A stretch of DNA of 64,000 bases from Streptomyces sp. R28 (lineage in GTDB: Bacteria > Actinomycetota > Actinomycetes > Streptomycetales > Streptomycetaceae), in the NCBI RefSeq assembly GCF_041052385.1, contig NZ_CP163439.1, positions 5,941,001-6,005,000 of the forward strand, read 5' to 3'. Positions 17,034 through 25,785 of the stretch are shown piece by piece. Every line of letters starts with the position of its first letter. The first letter of the stretch is position 1. The notes beneath the pieces were generated by a model. It was not told the DNA's origin. It saw only the letters and a program-made list of their open reading frames with translations, and searched no databases. Both the position numbers and the translations under genes were made by a program.

Positions 17034-17459
17034 ATGTCCCTCCCACAGCTCACCATCTACCGTCACGACCGTCGGGACCGGGCGCTGGTCACCCTGGCCG
17101 GTGAGATCGACCTGGAATCGGCGCCGCTGGTGTGCGCAGCGCTGGCGCGGTGCTTGAGCGACGGCATCCGCTTCGTCGATGTCGACCTCACCCCCGTGAC
17201 CTTCTGCGACTGCAGCGGCCTCAATGTCTTCCTCTACGCCGTGCAGCGGACGAGGGAGGCCGGCGGGATCCTGCGACTGCACAACCCGCCACCGACAATG
17301 GGCCGAATCCTCGACCTCACCGGCTCGGGGTTCCTGCTTCTGGGCCTTCCGCTCGGGCATCTGCCACCGTCTCCCGGGGACGTCCCTGCCCCGGCTGCTC
17401 CAGCCCTGCCGCAGCGGAGTGTTCCGCTGGTGGCTGTCCTCTCGGGCGATGTGCGGTGA
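17034..17459 (+). CDS. STAS-domain protein (anti-sigma factor antagonist type)
   Basis: This 141-aa protein has one STAS domain: LTIYRHDRRDRALVTLAGEI, DLESAPLV, VDVDLTPVTFCDCSGLNVFL, then an Ala/Pro-rich tail. Anti-anti-sigma factors bind anti-sigma kinases and are switched by phosphorylation of a Ser in the D-S-(S/T)-G loop. Here the loop reads D-C-S-G, so the usual phospho-acceptor position is Cys and only the following Ser remains. The gene is the first of a three-gene operon with ATGA-type overlaps (GNAT-like, then GAF/ANTAR). Partner kinase genes are not adjacent. Confidence 0.75.
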   Translation: MSLPQLTIYRHDRRDRALVTLAGEIDLESAPLVCAALARCLSDGIRFVDVDLTPVTFCDCSGLNVFLYAVQRTREAGGILRLHNPPPTMGRILDLTGSGFLLLGLPLGHLPPSPGDVPAPAAPALPQRSVPLVAVLSGDVR

Positions 17460-18121
17460 TGGCCCAGCCCGGGCAGGGGCAGCCGCACGAGCCGCATGCG
17501 GGCGAGTCGTCCACCATGGACGCGGTGCGGTTGCGCCGGGTGAACCGCTGGCTGGCGCAGGACCTGGGCGGGGAGCTGGCGGATCTGTACGTCGACTCCC
17601 GAGAGACGTCCCCCGCTGAGGCGTACCGTAGCCGCAGCCGCCAGGACTTCCTGAACCGTCTCACCGGCGACATCCGACGGCCGGGGTTCGCCATGGTGAT
17701 CGCGGAGACGGACGGACTGGTGGGATGCGCCTACGGATTCCCGGTGCGCAGTGACGGCTTCTGGTGGCTCGGGTTCGACGGGGCACTGCCGTCCAGCATC
17801 GAGCAGATCACCGAGTCGGGCGGGGTCTTCGCGATCACCGACATCCTGGTCCGCCCGCCCCCGCAGGACCAGGATGTGGCCCGCCGGTTGCAGAAGCGGC
17901 TGCTGAGCGACCACCAGGCATCCCTCGGCGCCACCCTGGTGGATCAGGACGATCACCCGGCCCTCGCGTCCCTCCGCTCCTGGGGGTGGCTGGACGTGGG
18001 AGAGGTGCGGCGGCCGGCGAGCCCGACCATGTTCCGTGCGCTGGTGTTCCCCCTCGGGGAACGGACCGCGGCGAGGCTGGAGGGACTGGCACACGACGCC
18101 TGGACCCGGTGGCCCGGATGA
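17459..18121 (+). CDS. GNAT-like acetyltransferase, paralogue of 10115-10759
   Basis: The 220-aa product starts at an ATG overlapping the STAS stop (TGATG). It shares with its paralogue MDAVRLRRVNRWLAQDL, DLYVDSRETSPAEAYRSRSR, MVIAETDGLVGCAYGFPV, VARRLQKRLLSDHQASLGAT and LRSWGWLDVG. The fold pattern and the R-R-L-x-K-R-L-L loop fit a GNAT domain, but the substrate is unknown. Being translationally coupled between a STAS protein and an ANTAR protein, it may act in the same stress-signalling unit. It could also be a degenerate GNAT without catalysis. Confidence 0.6.
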   Translation: MAQPGQGQPHEPHAGESSTMDAVRLRRVNRWLAQDLGGELADLYVDSRETSPAEAYRSRSRQDFLNRLTGDIRRPGFAMVIAETDGLVGCAYGFPVRSDGFWWLGFDGALPSSIEQITESGGVFAITDILVRPPPQDQDVARRLQKRLLSDHQASLGATLVDQDDHPALASLRSWGWLDVGEVRRPASPTMFRALVFPLGERTAARLEGLAHDAWTRWPG

Positions 18122-18879
18122 GGTCCGACAGCCGCTCGGCCCGCATCCAGGTGCTGGTCGCCGAGCAGGCGGCCCGACGCGGCGCCCGGGTCGGTGTGGT
18201 GGACGTGTGCACCGCGGCCGTGGCCGCCCTCCCGGTCGGCGGCGCCGGGCTGTCTGCCATGTCCAAGGCCGCGGCCAGCCATCCGCTGTGCAGCACCGAC
18301 GACATCAGCGAGCAGCTGGAGGAGTTGCAGCTCACGCTCGGCGAGGGGCCTTGCGTGGACGCCTTCACACAGGGTTCCGCCGTCCTGACACCCGATCTGC
18401 TCACCGGCCAACTGCAGGACCGCTGGACCGTGTTCGCCGATGCGGCCCTGGAAGCCGGGGCACGCGCGGTGTTCGCGCTCCCCCTGCAGATCGGGGCGAT
18501 CAGCCCGGGAGTCCTCGACCTGTACGCCGACGTGCCAACCGTCCTGGACGCGGAGGAGCTGGCCGACGCGCTGGCGTTCGCCGACCTTGCGACGCTGCTT
18601 CTCCTCGATGCACGGATCGAGGAGGCGGGCGCGCCGGCCGGCGGGCCGTCGCCGGACCGCGGCTTCGAGGACCTGGGCGCGTACCGGGCGGAGATCGACC
18701 AGGCCAGCGGGATGCTCACGGTTCAGCTCGGCGTCGGCATCGACGAAGCCTTCGTCAGACTCCGCGCCCACGCCTATACGCAGGGACGCCGGCTCGCCGA
18801 CGTGGCCGCCGACGTGGTGGCCCACCGGCTCCGCTTCTCGCCGGACGCGGAACCCAGACAGACCGACGAGGAAACCTGA
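18118..18879 (+). CDS. GAF-ANTAR regulator
   Basis: The 253-aa protein starts at ATG 18118, overlapping the GNAT stop by four bases. An N-terminal GAF-like sensor (about residues 10-160, with DISEQLEELQLTLGEGPCVD) is followed by an ANTAR domain (about 180-240: YRAEIDQASGMLTVQLGVGI, DEAFVRLRAHAYTQGRRLAD, VAADVVAHRL). ANTAR domains bind paired hairpins in leader RNA to prevent termination. No target hairpin pair was identified nearby. The GEGPC motif is the hallmark of Streptomyces GAF-ANTAR proteins. Confidence 0.85.
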   Translation: MRSDSRSARIQVLVAEQAARRGARVGVVDVCTAAVAALPVGGAGLSAMSKAAASHPLCSTDDISEQLEELQLTLGEGPCVDAFTQGSAVLTPDLLTGQLQDRWTVFADAALEAGARAVFALPLQIGAISPGVLDLYADVPTVLDAEELADALAFADLATLLLLDARIEEAGAPAGGPSPDRGFEDLGAYRAEIDQASGMLTVQLGVGIDEAFVRLRAHAYTQGRRLADVAADVVAHRLRFSPDAEPRQTDEET

Positions 18880-18958
18880 CGCACCGGTGCCATCCGACGA
18901 ACGTGCTGCACTTCCCGCCCCCTCCCGGCGGAACTAGTCTCAATCGAGGGTGTTCACG

Positions 18959-19675
18959 ATGAATCAGCAGCTCCTGGCCAAGACCTTCGTCGAGTTGGCG
19001 GACAACCTGGTCGCCGACTTCGACCTCATCGACTTCCTGCGCCTGCTGACCGACCGCTGCGTCAGCATGCTCGACGCCAGCGCCGCCGGAGTGCTGCTCG
19101 CCGACCGGGACGGCAAACTCCGCGTCATGGCCGCCTCCGACGAACAGGTGCGCCTGCTGGAGCTCTTCCAGCTCCAGAACGACGAAGGCCCCTGCCTCGA
19201 ATGCTTCCGCACCGGCGCACCAGTGATCGTCCACGACCTGACCCGGGAGGTCGACCGCTGGCCGCGCTTCGTCACGGCGGCCCACCGCAGCGGCTTCGGG
19301 GCCGTCCAGGCCCTGCCCATGCGTCTGCGGGACGAGGTCGTCGGCGCCCTGAACCTCTTCCGCGCCGCCCCCGGCCCCTTCGACCCGCCCGCCACACTCA
19401 TCGCCCAGGCCCTGGCCGACGTCGCCACCATCAGCCTCCTGCAACAACGCTCCACCCATCGGAGCACCGTCCTCAACGAACAGCTGCAGACGGCGCTGAA
19501 CAGCCGCGTCCTGATCGAACAGGCCAAGGGCAAACTCGCCGAACGCCAGGGCATCGACATGGAGCAGGCCTTCACCGCACTGCGCGGCTACGCCCGTTCC
19601 CACAACCGGCGCCTGTCCGACCTGGCCCGCGCCTTCATCGACGGCACGGAACCCCTCCCCGGCCTGGTGGCCTGA
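18959..19675 (+). CDS. GAF-ANTAR regulator, second copy type
   Basis: This 238-aa protein begins MNQQLLAKTFVELADNLVAD. It has a GAF domain (DFLRLLTDRCVSMLDASAAG, LLADRDGKLRVMAASDEQ, NDEGPCLECFRTGAPV) and a C-terminal ANTAR domain (LIEQAKGKLAERQGIDMEQA, FTALRGYARSHNRRLSDLAR). The start ATG 18959 is preferred over GTG 18950 because GAGGG lies eight bases upstream. It is a canonical antiterminator-type regulator, expected to sense a small ligand or redox state. It has its own short upstream region, not the operon's overlap. Confidence 0.88.
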   Translation: MNQQLLAKTFVELADNLVADFDLIDFLRLLTDRCVSMLDASAAGVLLADRDGKLRVMAASDEQVRLLELFQLQNDEGPCLECFRTGAPVIVHDLTREVDRWPRFVTAAHRSGFGAVQALPMRLRDEVVGALNLFRAAPGPFDPPATLIAQALADVATISLLQQRSTHRSTVLNEQLQTALNSRVLIEQAKGKLAERQGIDMEQAFTALRGYARSHNRRLSDLARAFIDGTEPLPGLVA

Positions 19676-19841
19676 CACCGTCGCCGGCTGGGAAGGCGCC
19701 CATGGGCTTTGGAACGGGGCCGAAGAAGGTCATCCCGTGTGCCGTTACGGCACGGGGACGAGGCAGAGGGGGTCGAGAGCGGGCTCTTGGCGGTGCCGGG
19801 CCGAGTGCGGATCTTGTATCCCTCCAGCTACCGTGCTCGGA

Positions 19842-20813
19842 TCACGGGCCGTGCTTCTGGAGGCGCGGTGCTGCTGGTGCGTCGCTGCCGGCTGACGCCC
19901 GCTGCGGTGCGGCGTCGGCTGCGGGACTGGTGTCGGGCTCCGGGCCCTCGCCCTCGGCCGTCTCACCGGACCGCACCGCCGTCCCCGCTGCTGTCGCTGT
20001 CCACGCGGCGCAGTACAGCAGCAGCCTGGCCATGAGGTTGATCCACAGCACGACGGCGACCGGCACGGCGAAGGCGCCGTACATGCTCTTGCCCGCAACG
20101 CCCTGCAGGTAGCCGGTCAGCAACCACTTGAGCAGTTCGAAGCCCACCGCACCGATCAGCCCGGCGACCACGACCGCACGTCGGCCGGGATGCACCTGCG
20201 GCAGCCGGGTGAGCACGTAGACCAGCAGGAGGAAGTCGACGACCAGGGCGATGGCCAGGCCGGCGAAGAACAGCAGGGCCCGTCCCGCCCCGCCCTCGAT
20301 GCCGGCCTTGTCGGCGGCCCAGCCGACGGCGATGTTGGCGAATACCGAACTGCCGATCGCGACCAGCCCGACCGCGCCGAGACCGACCAGCACGACGGCG
20401 TCCTTGACCCTGAGCAGGATGGGATTGCCCGGGTCCTGCTCCTTCTCCCACACCGCGCGCAGGCTCCCGCGCAGGGCGCCGACCCAGTTGATGCCGACCA
20501 CGAGCAGCAGCGCGCCCGCGATCAGCCCGACGGATCCGGCATGCGCGACGAGACTGTCCAGGTCCAGCAGGTCGGAGAGCCCCGGCGCCCGGTCGGCGAT
20601 CTCGTCCTGGAGGTCCCCGAGCTGCTCGTCGCTCAGCAGCTTGGCGCCGATCGCCGCACCCACGGTGATCAGCGGAAAGAGCGCGACGAAGCTGGTGAAG
20701 GTGATGGCCGCGGCGAGCCGGGCCCAGTGGACGGCATCCAGCCGCTCGAACGCCCGCCACGCGTGCGTACGCATCAGCCTTCCGATCACAGGCAGCCTTC
20801 GCAGCCATTCCAT
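19842..20813 (-). CDS. YihY/virulence factor BrkB family membrane protein
   Basis: The 323-aa protein contains six predicted membrane helices of the BrkB family, among them AAAITFTSFVALFPLITVGA, SVGLIAGALLLVVGINWVGA, VLVGLGAVGLVAIGSSVFAN and FFAGLAIALVVDFLLLVYVL. The family signature WARLAAAITFTSFVALFPL is clear. These proteins sit in the inner membrane; the transport role is unresolved. A Pro/Ala/Glu tail follows the last helix. ATG 20813 (MEWLRRLPVIGRL) matches usual family starts; GTG 20846 would add 11 residues. Confidence 0.85.
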   Translation of the reverse strand: MEWLRRLPVIGRLMRTHAWRAFERLDAVHWARLAAAITFTSFVALFPLITVGAAIGAKLLSDEQLGDLQDEIADRAPGLSDLLDLDSLVAHAGSVGLIAGALLLVVGINWVGALRGSLRAVWEKEQDPGNPILLRVKDAVVLVGLGAVGLVAIGSSVFANIAVGWAADKAGIEGGAGRALLFFAGLAIALVVDFLLLVYVLTRLPQVHPGRRAVVVAGLIGAVGFELLKWLLTGYLQGVAGKSMYGAFAVPVAVVLWINLMARLLLYCAAWTATAAGTAVRSGETAEGEGPEPDTSPAADAAPQRASAGSDAPAAPRLQKHGP

Positions 20814-21328
20814 GAGCAACACCCGCTCTCTGCGTCCCACCGGCACCGTGCCCGCCAGGTCAACCGAGGTCTGTGTCGAGGTTGTCTGCGGGATCGTCGG
20901 CGGGGAGCGGCCCGGCGGTGGAACCGTTGCTGCTTGTGCCGGGGGCGTTCGACCGGTCCGGCGGGGTCTGCGTCATCCCTCTCCGCCTGCGCCGTCTGCG
21001 CGCGGGCGGTGTCGGGTTCGTTGGTCGGGCCGCCGCGTTCCCGTTCGGCTGCGGCAGACTCTCGCCGAGACGGCTTGATCCCGCGATGTGCAGTGCGGGC
21101 GCGGCTCGTGGTGCGGCGTGTACCGGTCAGGATCAGGCTCAGCCCGAGCAGAGCCGCCGCCCCGACGACGATGCCGTAGAGGAAGAGCGTGCCGGTGGAG
21201 CCGGTGACATCGACACCGAAGACCGAAAATCCGCCGGTGAACTCGTGGGCGCTGCCACTGTTGGAAAGAGCGCCGGCGACACCGATGACTACTGCTGCGA
21301 CGAGGATGACGAGTCCGATGATGATCAT
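20786..21328 (-). CDS. Two-helix membrane protein with basic tail
   Basis: The 180-aa product has helices MIIIGLVILVAAVVIGVAGA and TLFLYGIVVGAAALLGLSLI around the conserved SNSGSAHEFTGGFSVFGVDV and TGSTG. A charged tail rich in Arg/Ala/Glu follows (RGIKPSRRESAAAERERGG). It resembles a family frequent in Streptomyces stress islands. Its 3' end overlaps the BrkB gene start by 28 bases in another frame, so the last residues may not be conserved. Function unknown. Confidence 0.6.
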   Translation of the reverse strand: MIIIGLVILVAAVVIGVAGALSNSGSAHEFTGGFSVFGVDVTGSTGTLFLYGIVVGAAALLGLSLILTGTRRTTSRARTAHRGIKPSRRESAAAERERGGPTNEPDTARAQTAQAERDDADPAGPVERPRHKQQRFHRRAAPRRRSRRQPRHRPRLTWRARCRWDAESGCCSWNGCEGCL

Positions 21329-21564
21329 GGCGGTCCTGGGATCTGCTTCCTCTCCCCACGGTAGAGCCGTCCTGCCCGGCAGGCCACCGCCAGAGGTTGC
21401 GTCTACCCTGAAGTTGAGGTATGTGCGAGAGCAGACACCATGATCATTCTTGGGGTCATCCCGTGGAGCCCGGGTGCGGTCGATCACGCGGTCGGCGGAC
21501 GCAGGCACTACTGGCAGACGACCTGACTCCACCCGACCGCCACCACCCCGGGAGGCGTAGGGCC

Positions 21565-21735
21565 ATGGTCTTCTTCCTGGTTCTTCTCGGCAGCGCCATC
21601 GCGCTGATCACCATCGGCGCTGTCATGGACGGCATGCTGTATCTGCTCTCCACCGGCGTGCTGCTTCTCATCGCCGCCGTGCTGTACCTGCTCGTGCGCT
21701 CGGTATCACGCTCGCGCCGACGCCCGGCCCACTGA
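21565..21735 (+). CDS. 56-aa membrane protein
   Basis: The product consists of two membrane helices (VFFLVLLGSAIALITIGAVM and LYLLSTGVLLLIAAVLYLLV) and a basic end RSVSRSRRRPAH. GGGAGG lies 12 bases before the ATG. Small proteins of this pattern are common in Streptomyces; no function is known to me. Confidence 0.65.
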   Translation: MVFFLVLLGSAIALITIGAVMDGMLYLLSTGVLLLIAAVLYLLVRSVSRSRRRPAH

Positions 21736-21739
21736 CGCG

Positions 21740-21850
21740 TGGCCGGGGAGTGCGGCCCAGTACGAGTTGGTGCGGCGCAGGGCCAAGGGCCGGTCGTCGA
21801 CGACCGCCGCCCAGTGATGTCCCTTGCCCGCGTCGATACCGCACACGCAG
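21740..21850 (-). mobile_element. IS110-family transposase N-terminal fragment
   Basis: On the minus strand the bases read CGIDAGKGHHWAAVVDDRPL. This is the first beta strand of the DEDD transposase/IS110 family with its first catalytic Asp (G-I-D-A-G-K-x-x-H). Only about 40 residues are left; the remaining catalytic domain and the ends of the element are absent. It shows past transposition within the island. Confidence 0.7.
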
Positions 21851-21928
21851 CCGGCAGCGATCACGGCAACGACTCGTTGCAGGCGATGGGGACGCTCTAT
21901 GCGCGGCTGCGCGTCGGCGGAAGGGAGG

Positions 21929-22216
21929 CTAGGTCCTGTTGACCCGGCTGGCCACCGCGTGACCGATCAGCAGGTAGACGACAGCGGGCAGGCCGTAGTT
22001 GACCACGGTGCGCCAGTTGTCCGAGTGGATGGTGAACAGATTGCGCGACCAGCCCGAGAGCCAGTTCGCCGCGTCGTGGACCCAGGAGACCGCGCTGTTG
22101 GCGGCGTTGGCGTCGAACAGGTAGAGGGCGATCCACAGGATCAGAATCAGTGCCGCGATGTCCGCGATGATGGAGATGACCGTCCCCGCGGGATTTCCGC
22201 CGTAGCGTCTGGACAT
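21929..22216 (-). CDS. 95-aa two-helix membrane protein, copy 2
   Basis: Nearly identical to the product of 8329-8616 (helices ALILILWIALYLF and LPAVVYLLIGHAV; central NLFTIHSDNWRTVVNYG). It lies directly downstream of the intact DUF1206 gene on the same strand, with 62 bases between, and probably shares its transcript. MDMSRR would be an alternative start two residues upstream. Confidence 0.75.
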   Translation of the reverse strand: MSRRYGGNPAGTVISIIADIAALILILWIALYLFDANAANSAVSWVHDAANWLSGWSRNLFTIHSDNWRTVVNYGLPAVVYLLIGHAVASRVNRT

Positions 22217-22278
22217 GTCCAACGACTAGCCCTGACAGCAGCGTTGAAACCTCGCCGACCTGGCTGGCGTCCGCCGTG

Positions 22279-23112
22279 TCACAGGCGGCGCCAGCGGGCT
22301 GAGGCGAAGGAGAAGACACCGAAGAGAATCAGCCCGATCGCGACGGCAACCAACAGCCACGGCCCCACCGGTGTCTGCGCGAAGCTGCGGAGCGTCGCGT
22401 CCACGCCCTTGGCCTCGTGCGGGTCGAAGCGGACGGCCGCCACCAGGACGAAGATTCCCGCCGCGGCGAACACCACGCCACGCGCCACGCCCCCGCCTAC
22501 GCCCAGCGCGGTGACGACCTGCTTCGTACGGCGGCTCATGGTGCCGGTGTCCAGCTGCTTGAGGAAGCGCCGCATGGCCGCCCGGACCGCGAGTACCGCG
22601 CCGATGCCGATCAGCAGGCAGCCCGCGGCCCCCACCAGCACCTGGCCGTAGGACAGTTTGAGCGCCGATGCCGTCCAGTCCTGCGACTTCGCGTTGCCGC
22701 TGGAGCCCTGCCCGCCCCCGGCGGCATACGTCGCTGTGCCCCAGCAGACAAAGGCGTAGAAGACCGCCCGGCCACCGTCCAGCACCCGCGAGCTCACCTT
22801 CCGTCGAGGGCCCCTGGACAGCACGGCGCGGGCACCTCGCCACAGGGCCATGGCGGCGAAGCCCACCACCAACGCCCACAGCATTGCCTTCCCGAAGGGC
22901 TGCGCCGCGATCTCGTGCAGCGCGCCCTGCCGGTCCGCCTGGCCGCCGCCGCTCCCGACGGCTATCCGGATGGACAGCAGCCCGATCAGTACATAGACGA
23001 TGCCGCGGGCGACAAAGCCCGCTCGCCCCGCGGCGGTCAGCGTCTCGTTCTGCGTGGAACGGGCCGCGGACTTCGCGGCCCGGCCGCGCCCTTGCGTGTG
23101 AGACGAGGTCAC
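22279..23112 (-). CDS. DUF1206 membrane protein
   Basis: This 277-aa protein has six predicted membrane helices in three similar pairs, each repeat starting with an A/G-R-x-G-x-x-A-R-G-I/V-V-Y pattern (AGRAGFVARGIVYVLIGLLS; GVGGGVARGVVFAAAGIFVL). This is the internal triplication of DUF1206. The GTG start overlaps the sigma factor's stop codon (GTGA) and is preceded by AGGAGGG, so the two are translationally coupled. DUF1206 genes next to stress sigma factors suggest a membrane-stress role. A decayed second copy of its 3' end lies at 8040-8267. Confidence 0.85.
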   Translation of the reverse strand: MTSSHTQGRGRAAKSAARSTQNETLTAAGRAGFVARGIVYVLIGLLSIRIAVGSGGGQADRQGALHEIAAQPFGKAMLWALVVGFAAMALWRGARAVLSRGPRRKVSSRVLDGGRAVFYAFVCWGTATYAAGGGQGSSGNAKSQDWTASALKLSYGQVLVGAAGCLLIGIGAVLAVRAAMRRFLKQLDTGTMSRRTKQVVTALGVGGGVARGVVFAAAGIFVLVAAVRFDPHEAKGVDATLRSFAQTPVGPWLLVAVAIGLILFGVFSFASARWRRL

Positions 23113-23927
23113 GATGCCCTCCTCATGTCGTGAGTGTCGGCCATGACCTGGTCGCGCAGGCGTGCACAGATGCGGGTGATCAGACGGGAGACGTGCATCT
23201 GCGAGAGACCGAGCTGCAGGGCGATGCGGCTCTGCGTCATCTCGCAGAAGAACCGCATGTAGAGGATCTGCCGTTCGCGTTCGGGCAGGGCCCGTAGCAG
23301 GGGGCGCAAGGCCTCCCGGTTGACGATCAGGTCGAAGCCGGGCTCCATGGTTCCGAGCGTGTCGGTCAGTGGGTGGCTGTGCTCGGAGCGGCCGGGTACG
23401 GCGTCCAGGGGCAGCGCGGTGAAGCTCTCCAGCGCGCCCTGGCCGAGCCGTACCTCCGCCTCGGTGAGGCCGGTGTGCGCGGCGATCTCGTGGACGGAGG
23501 GGTCGTGGCTGTAGAGCGAAGCGCACTCCTGGCCGGCGAAGCGGACCCGGCCGCGCAGCTCCTGTACGCGTCGCGGCACGTGCACGCCCCAGAGGTGGTC
23601 CCGGAAATGCCGTTTCACTTCGCCGAGGATCGTCGGTATGGCAAAGCTCGGGAAGGCGGTGCCGAGACTGGGGTCGAAGCGGAACACCGCCTTGGCCAGG
23701 CCCAGTTGGGCGACCTGTTTGAGGTCTTCGAAGGACTCGCCGCGGTGACGGAAGCGCCGGGCGAGCCGAATGGCCATCGGCATCCAGGCGCACACCACCT
23801 CCTGCCGCAGCGCGGTCCTGTCCGCGCCGTCCGGCAGGGCGGCGATACGGCGGAACGCGGCGTCGGTGTCCGGGGCGTCGTCGTAGGGGCGTGCGCTTGG
23901 TGGCCTCTGCGTGCGTGCGTACGGCAT
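23109..23927 (-). CDS. RNA polymerase sigma factor, SigB/SigF/SigG family
   Basis: The 272-aa product has sigma-70 region 2 (WMPMAIRLARRFRHRGESFE, DLKQVAQLGLAKAVFRFDPS, FPSFAIPTILGEVKRHFRDH), region 3 (VPRRVQELR) and region 4 (LPERERQILYMRFFCEMTQS, QLGLSQMHVSRLITRICARL). The G-E-x-x-x-D-L-x-Q-V and ILGE(V/I)KRHFRD motifs are those of the stress/sporulation SigB-SigF group, not ECF factors. Members are normally held by an anti-sigma kinase; no kinase gene is adjacent, although STAS and a broken GAF/PP2C gene occur in the island. It is coupled to DUF1206. Confidence 0.9.
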   Translation of the reverse strand: MPYARTQRPPSARPYDDAPDTDAAFRRIAALPDGADRTALRQEVVCAWMPMAIRLARRFRHRGESFEDLKQVAQLGLAKAVFRFDPSLGTAFPSFAIPTILGEVKRHFRDHLWGVHVPRRVQELRGRVRFAGQECASLYSHDPSVHEIAAHTGLTEAEVRLGQGALESFTALPLDAVPGRSEHSHPLTDTLGTMEPGFDLIVNREALRPLLRALPERERQILYMRFFCEMTQSRIALQLGLSQMHVSRLITRICARLRDQVMADTHDMRRAS

Positions 23928-24218
23928 GGGCGCGTGTCTCCCTCATCGGTGGCGTCGCTCACCGTGGGAGCCGGCAGACCGCAGCGCGCTGGGGAGCAGC
24001 GACAGTTGCTCCCACGGGCGTGCCTCCGGTCTGAAGCACCGCTGGCGGGTTCCCGAGCAGCCCACTTTCAAACACGCTCTGTGCACCCGCCGGACGAGAC
24101 CACCCTGGGCGGTCTCGTCCGGAACCAGATGGCCAACGGGCAGCACGGCAGGCGCCCTTGACCGATTCGTGTGGGCAGGCGGCCGCGTGGTCGCCACCGC
24201 CACGGGTACGCAGTCGGC

Positions 24219-25592
24219 ATGAGACACCTCCGCGCACCCGATGCACGGCTCTTCTCGCGTGTCGCCTCGGCCCACCCCATGCTGCCGTGGCTGGCCGGCG
24301 CGGCGGTGATGGGTCTGTCCGGCGACCGCGGTGCACGCCGTGCCGCCCTGCGCGGCACCGGCTCCCTGGCCCTGGCCTCCGCCGTCGTCGGTATCGCCGC
24401 CAAGTCTGCCTCCGGCCACCGATTTCTGCCTCGGCCCGCCACCCGGGCGTTGCCGTCCGGGCATGCGGCCTCCGTCGCGGCTTTCGCGTCGGCCGTGGCG
24501 TTGGAGTCGCCGTTGCTGGGCGCCGCGCTCGTCCCGCTTGCCGCAGCAGCCGCCGTCTTTCGTGCCCGCACGTGCTCATCCAGTGATGTCCTTGCGGGCG
24601 CCGCACTCGGGATCGGTATCGCTGCGGCGACCTGCCGTTGGTGGCCGCTGCACGTGGACGAGCCCGCGGATGCCGCCCGGCCGAACGTCACTGTCCCCGC
24701 GCTTCCCGCAGGGCAAGGGCTGGTCGCGGTCGTCAACAGCGACGCGGGCGGCGACACCCCGGCCGAAGCCGAACTGCGGATCCTCTTGCCGATGGCGGAC
24801 ATACGGCTCTGTGAGAGTGGCGTCGACCTGCACCTGGTGCTCGACCAAGCCGCCAAGGACGTGCTCGCCCGAGGTGGTGCGCTCGGCGTCGTCGGCGGCG
24901 ACGGGACGGTCAACGCGGCAGCCGTCCGGGCCACCGAGAGCGGACTGCCACTGGCCGTGTTCCCCGGCGGCACCCTCAACCACTTCGCCGCCGACCTTGG
25001 TCTTGTGACCCTGAAGTCCGCCGCCGACGCCGTGGAGGCGGGTTACGGCGGAGCCGTCGACCTCGGCCGGGTGACCTCCGCAGACGGTGCCGGCACGTAC
25101 TTCCTCAACACCTTCAGTATCGGGGTCTACCCCGAACTCGTCCGGGCCCGGGAAGCCCGCGAGAGGCGCCTGGGCAAGTGGCCCGCCCTGTGCATCGGCC
25201 TGCTCCGCGTCCTCGCCGACGGCACCCCCAGCCAGGTCACCGTCGACGGGCGGCACCGACGGCTGTGGCTGCTCTTCGCCGGCAACAGCCGCTACGACCC
25301 GCCGGGCTTCGCGCCCTCCTACCGCCGCAGCCTCAACGACGGACTCCTCGACATCCGCACCGTCGACGGCAGCCACCCCTTCGCCCGCACCCGGCTCGTC
25401 ACCGCCTTCCTCACCGGAACCCTCGCCCGCTCCCGCGTCTACCAGGCCACCACGGTCACCCGGCTGCGGATCGACGGAATGGGCGAGGAAGGGGACTACA
25501 CCCGTGACGGCGAAGTAAGCCCGGCCGCCGGCACGCTCCACCTCGACAAAGCGATACGTACGCTCACCGTCTACCTGCCGCCACCGCAATGA
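24219..25592 (+). CDS. PAP2 phosphatase - diacylglycerol kinase fusion
   Basis: The 457-aa protein joins an N-terminal PAP2-type lipid phosphatase region (about residues 1-150) to a diacylglycerol kinase catalytic domain (about 165-455). The PAP2 part shows KSASGHRFLPRPATRALPSG with PSGHAA, but where the third motif S-R-x5-H-x3-D is expected it reads RARTCSSSDVLAG, lacking the His. The kinase part has VVGGDGTVNAAA and VFPGGTLNHFAADLGL, with later LFAGNSRYDPPGFAPS and LNDGLLDIRTVDG. Such fusions are known in actinobacteria and act on membrane lipid head groups. The kinase half looks functional; the phosphatase half may not be. Confidence 0.85.
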   Translation: MRHLRAPDARLFSRVASAHPMLPWLAGAAVMGLSGDRGARRAALRGTGSLALASAVVGIAAKSASGHRFLPRPATRALPSGHAASVAAFASAVALESPLLGAALVPLAAAAAVFRARTCSSSDVLAGAALGIGIAAATCRWWPLHVDEPADAARPNVTVPALPAGQGLVAVVNSDAGGDTPAEAELRILLPMADIRLCESGVDLHLVLDQAAKDVLARGGALGVVGGDGTVNAAAVRATESGLPLAVFPGGTLNHFAADLGLVTLKSAADAVEAGYGGAVDLGRVTSADGAGTYFLNTFSIGVYPELVRAREARERRLGKWPALCIGLLRVLADGTPSQVTVDGRHRRLWLLFAGNSRYDPPGFAPSYRRSLNDGLLDIRTVDGSHPFARTRLVTAFLTGTLARSRVYQATTVTRLRIDGMGEEGDYTRDGEVSPAAGTLHLDKAIRTLTVYLPPPQ

Positions 25593-25785
25593 CGCCGCCG
25601 GTGGGATGGCGCCCTTCGAGCGTTCTGTCTGTTCAACGGTTTTGGGGTAAGTGAGCGGGGCAGGCCGGCGTTTGAGTTCCACGAGGTGGGCCACCCAACG
25701 GAGGCGTCCGACGGTCGTTCTGGGCGAAGGCACCGGCGAGTTGAGTTCACAGCTCCCGGTGCCGTCCGCTGGAGCATGTACACCG

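Noticed and set aside
20190..21179. Plus-strand frame of 329 codons opposite the BrkB gene
   Set aside because: Hydrophilic, repetitive Gln/Asp/Arg translation, while the minus strand has clear membrane helices and family motifs.
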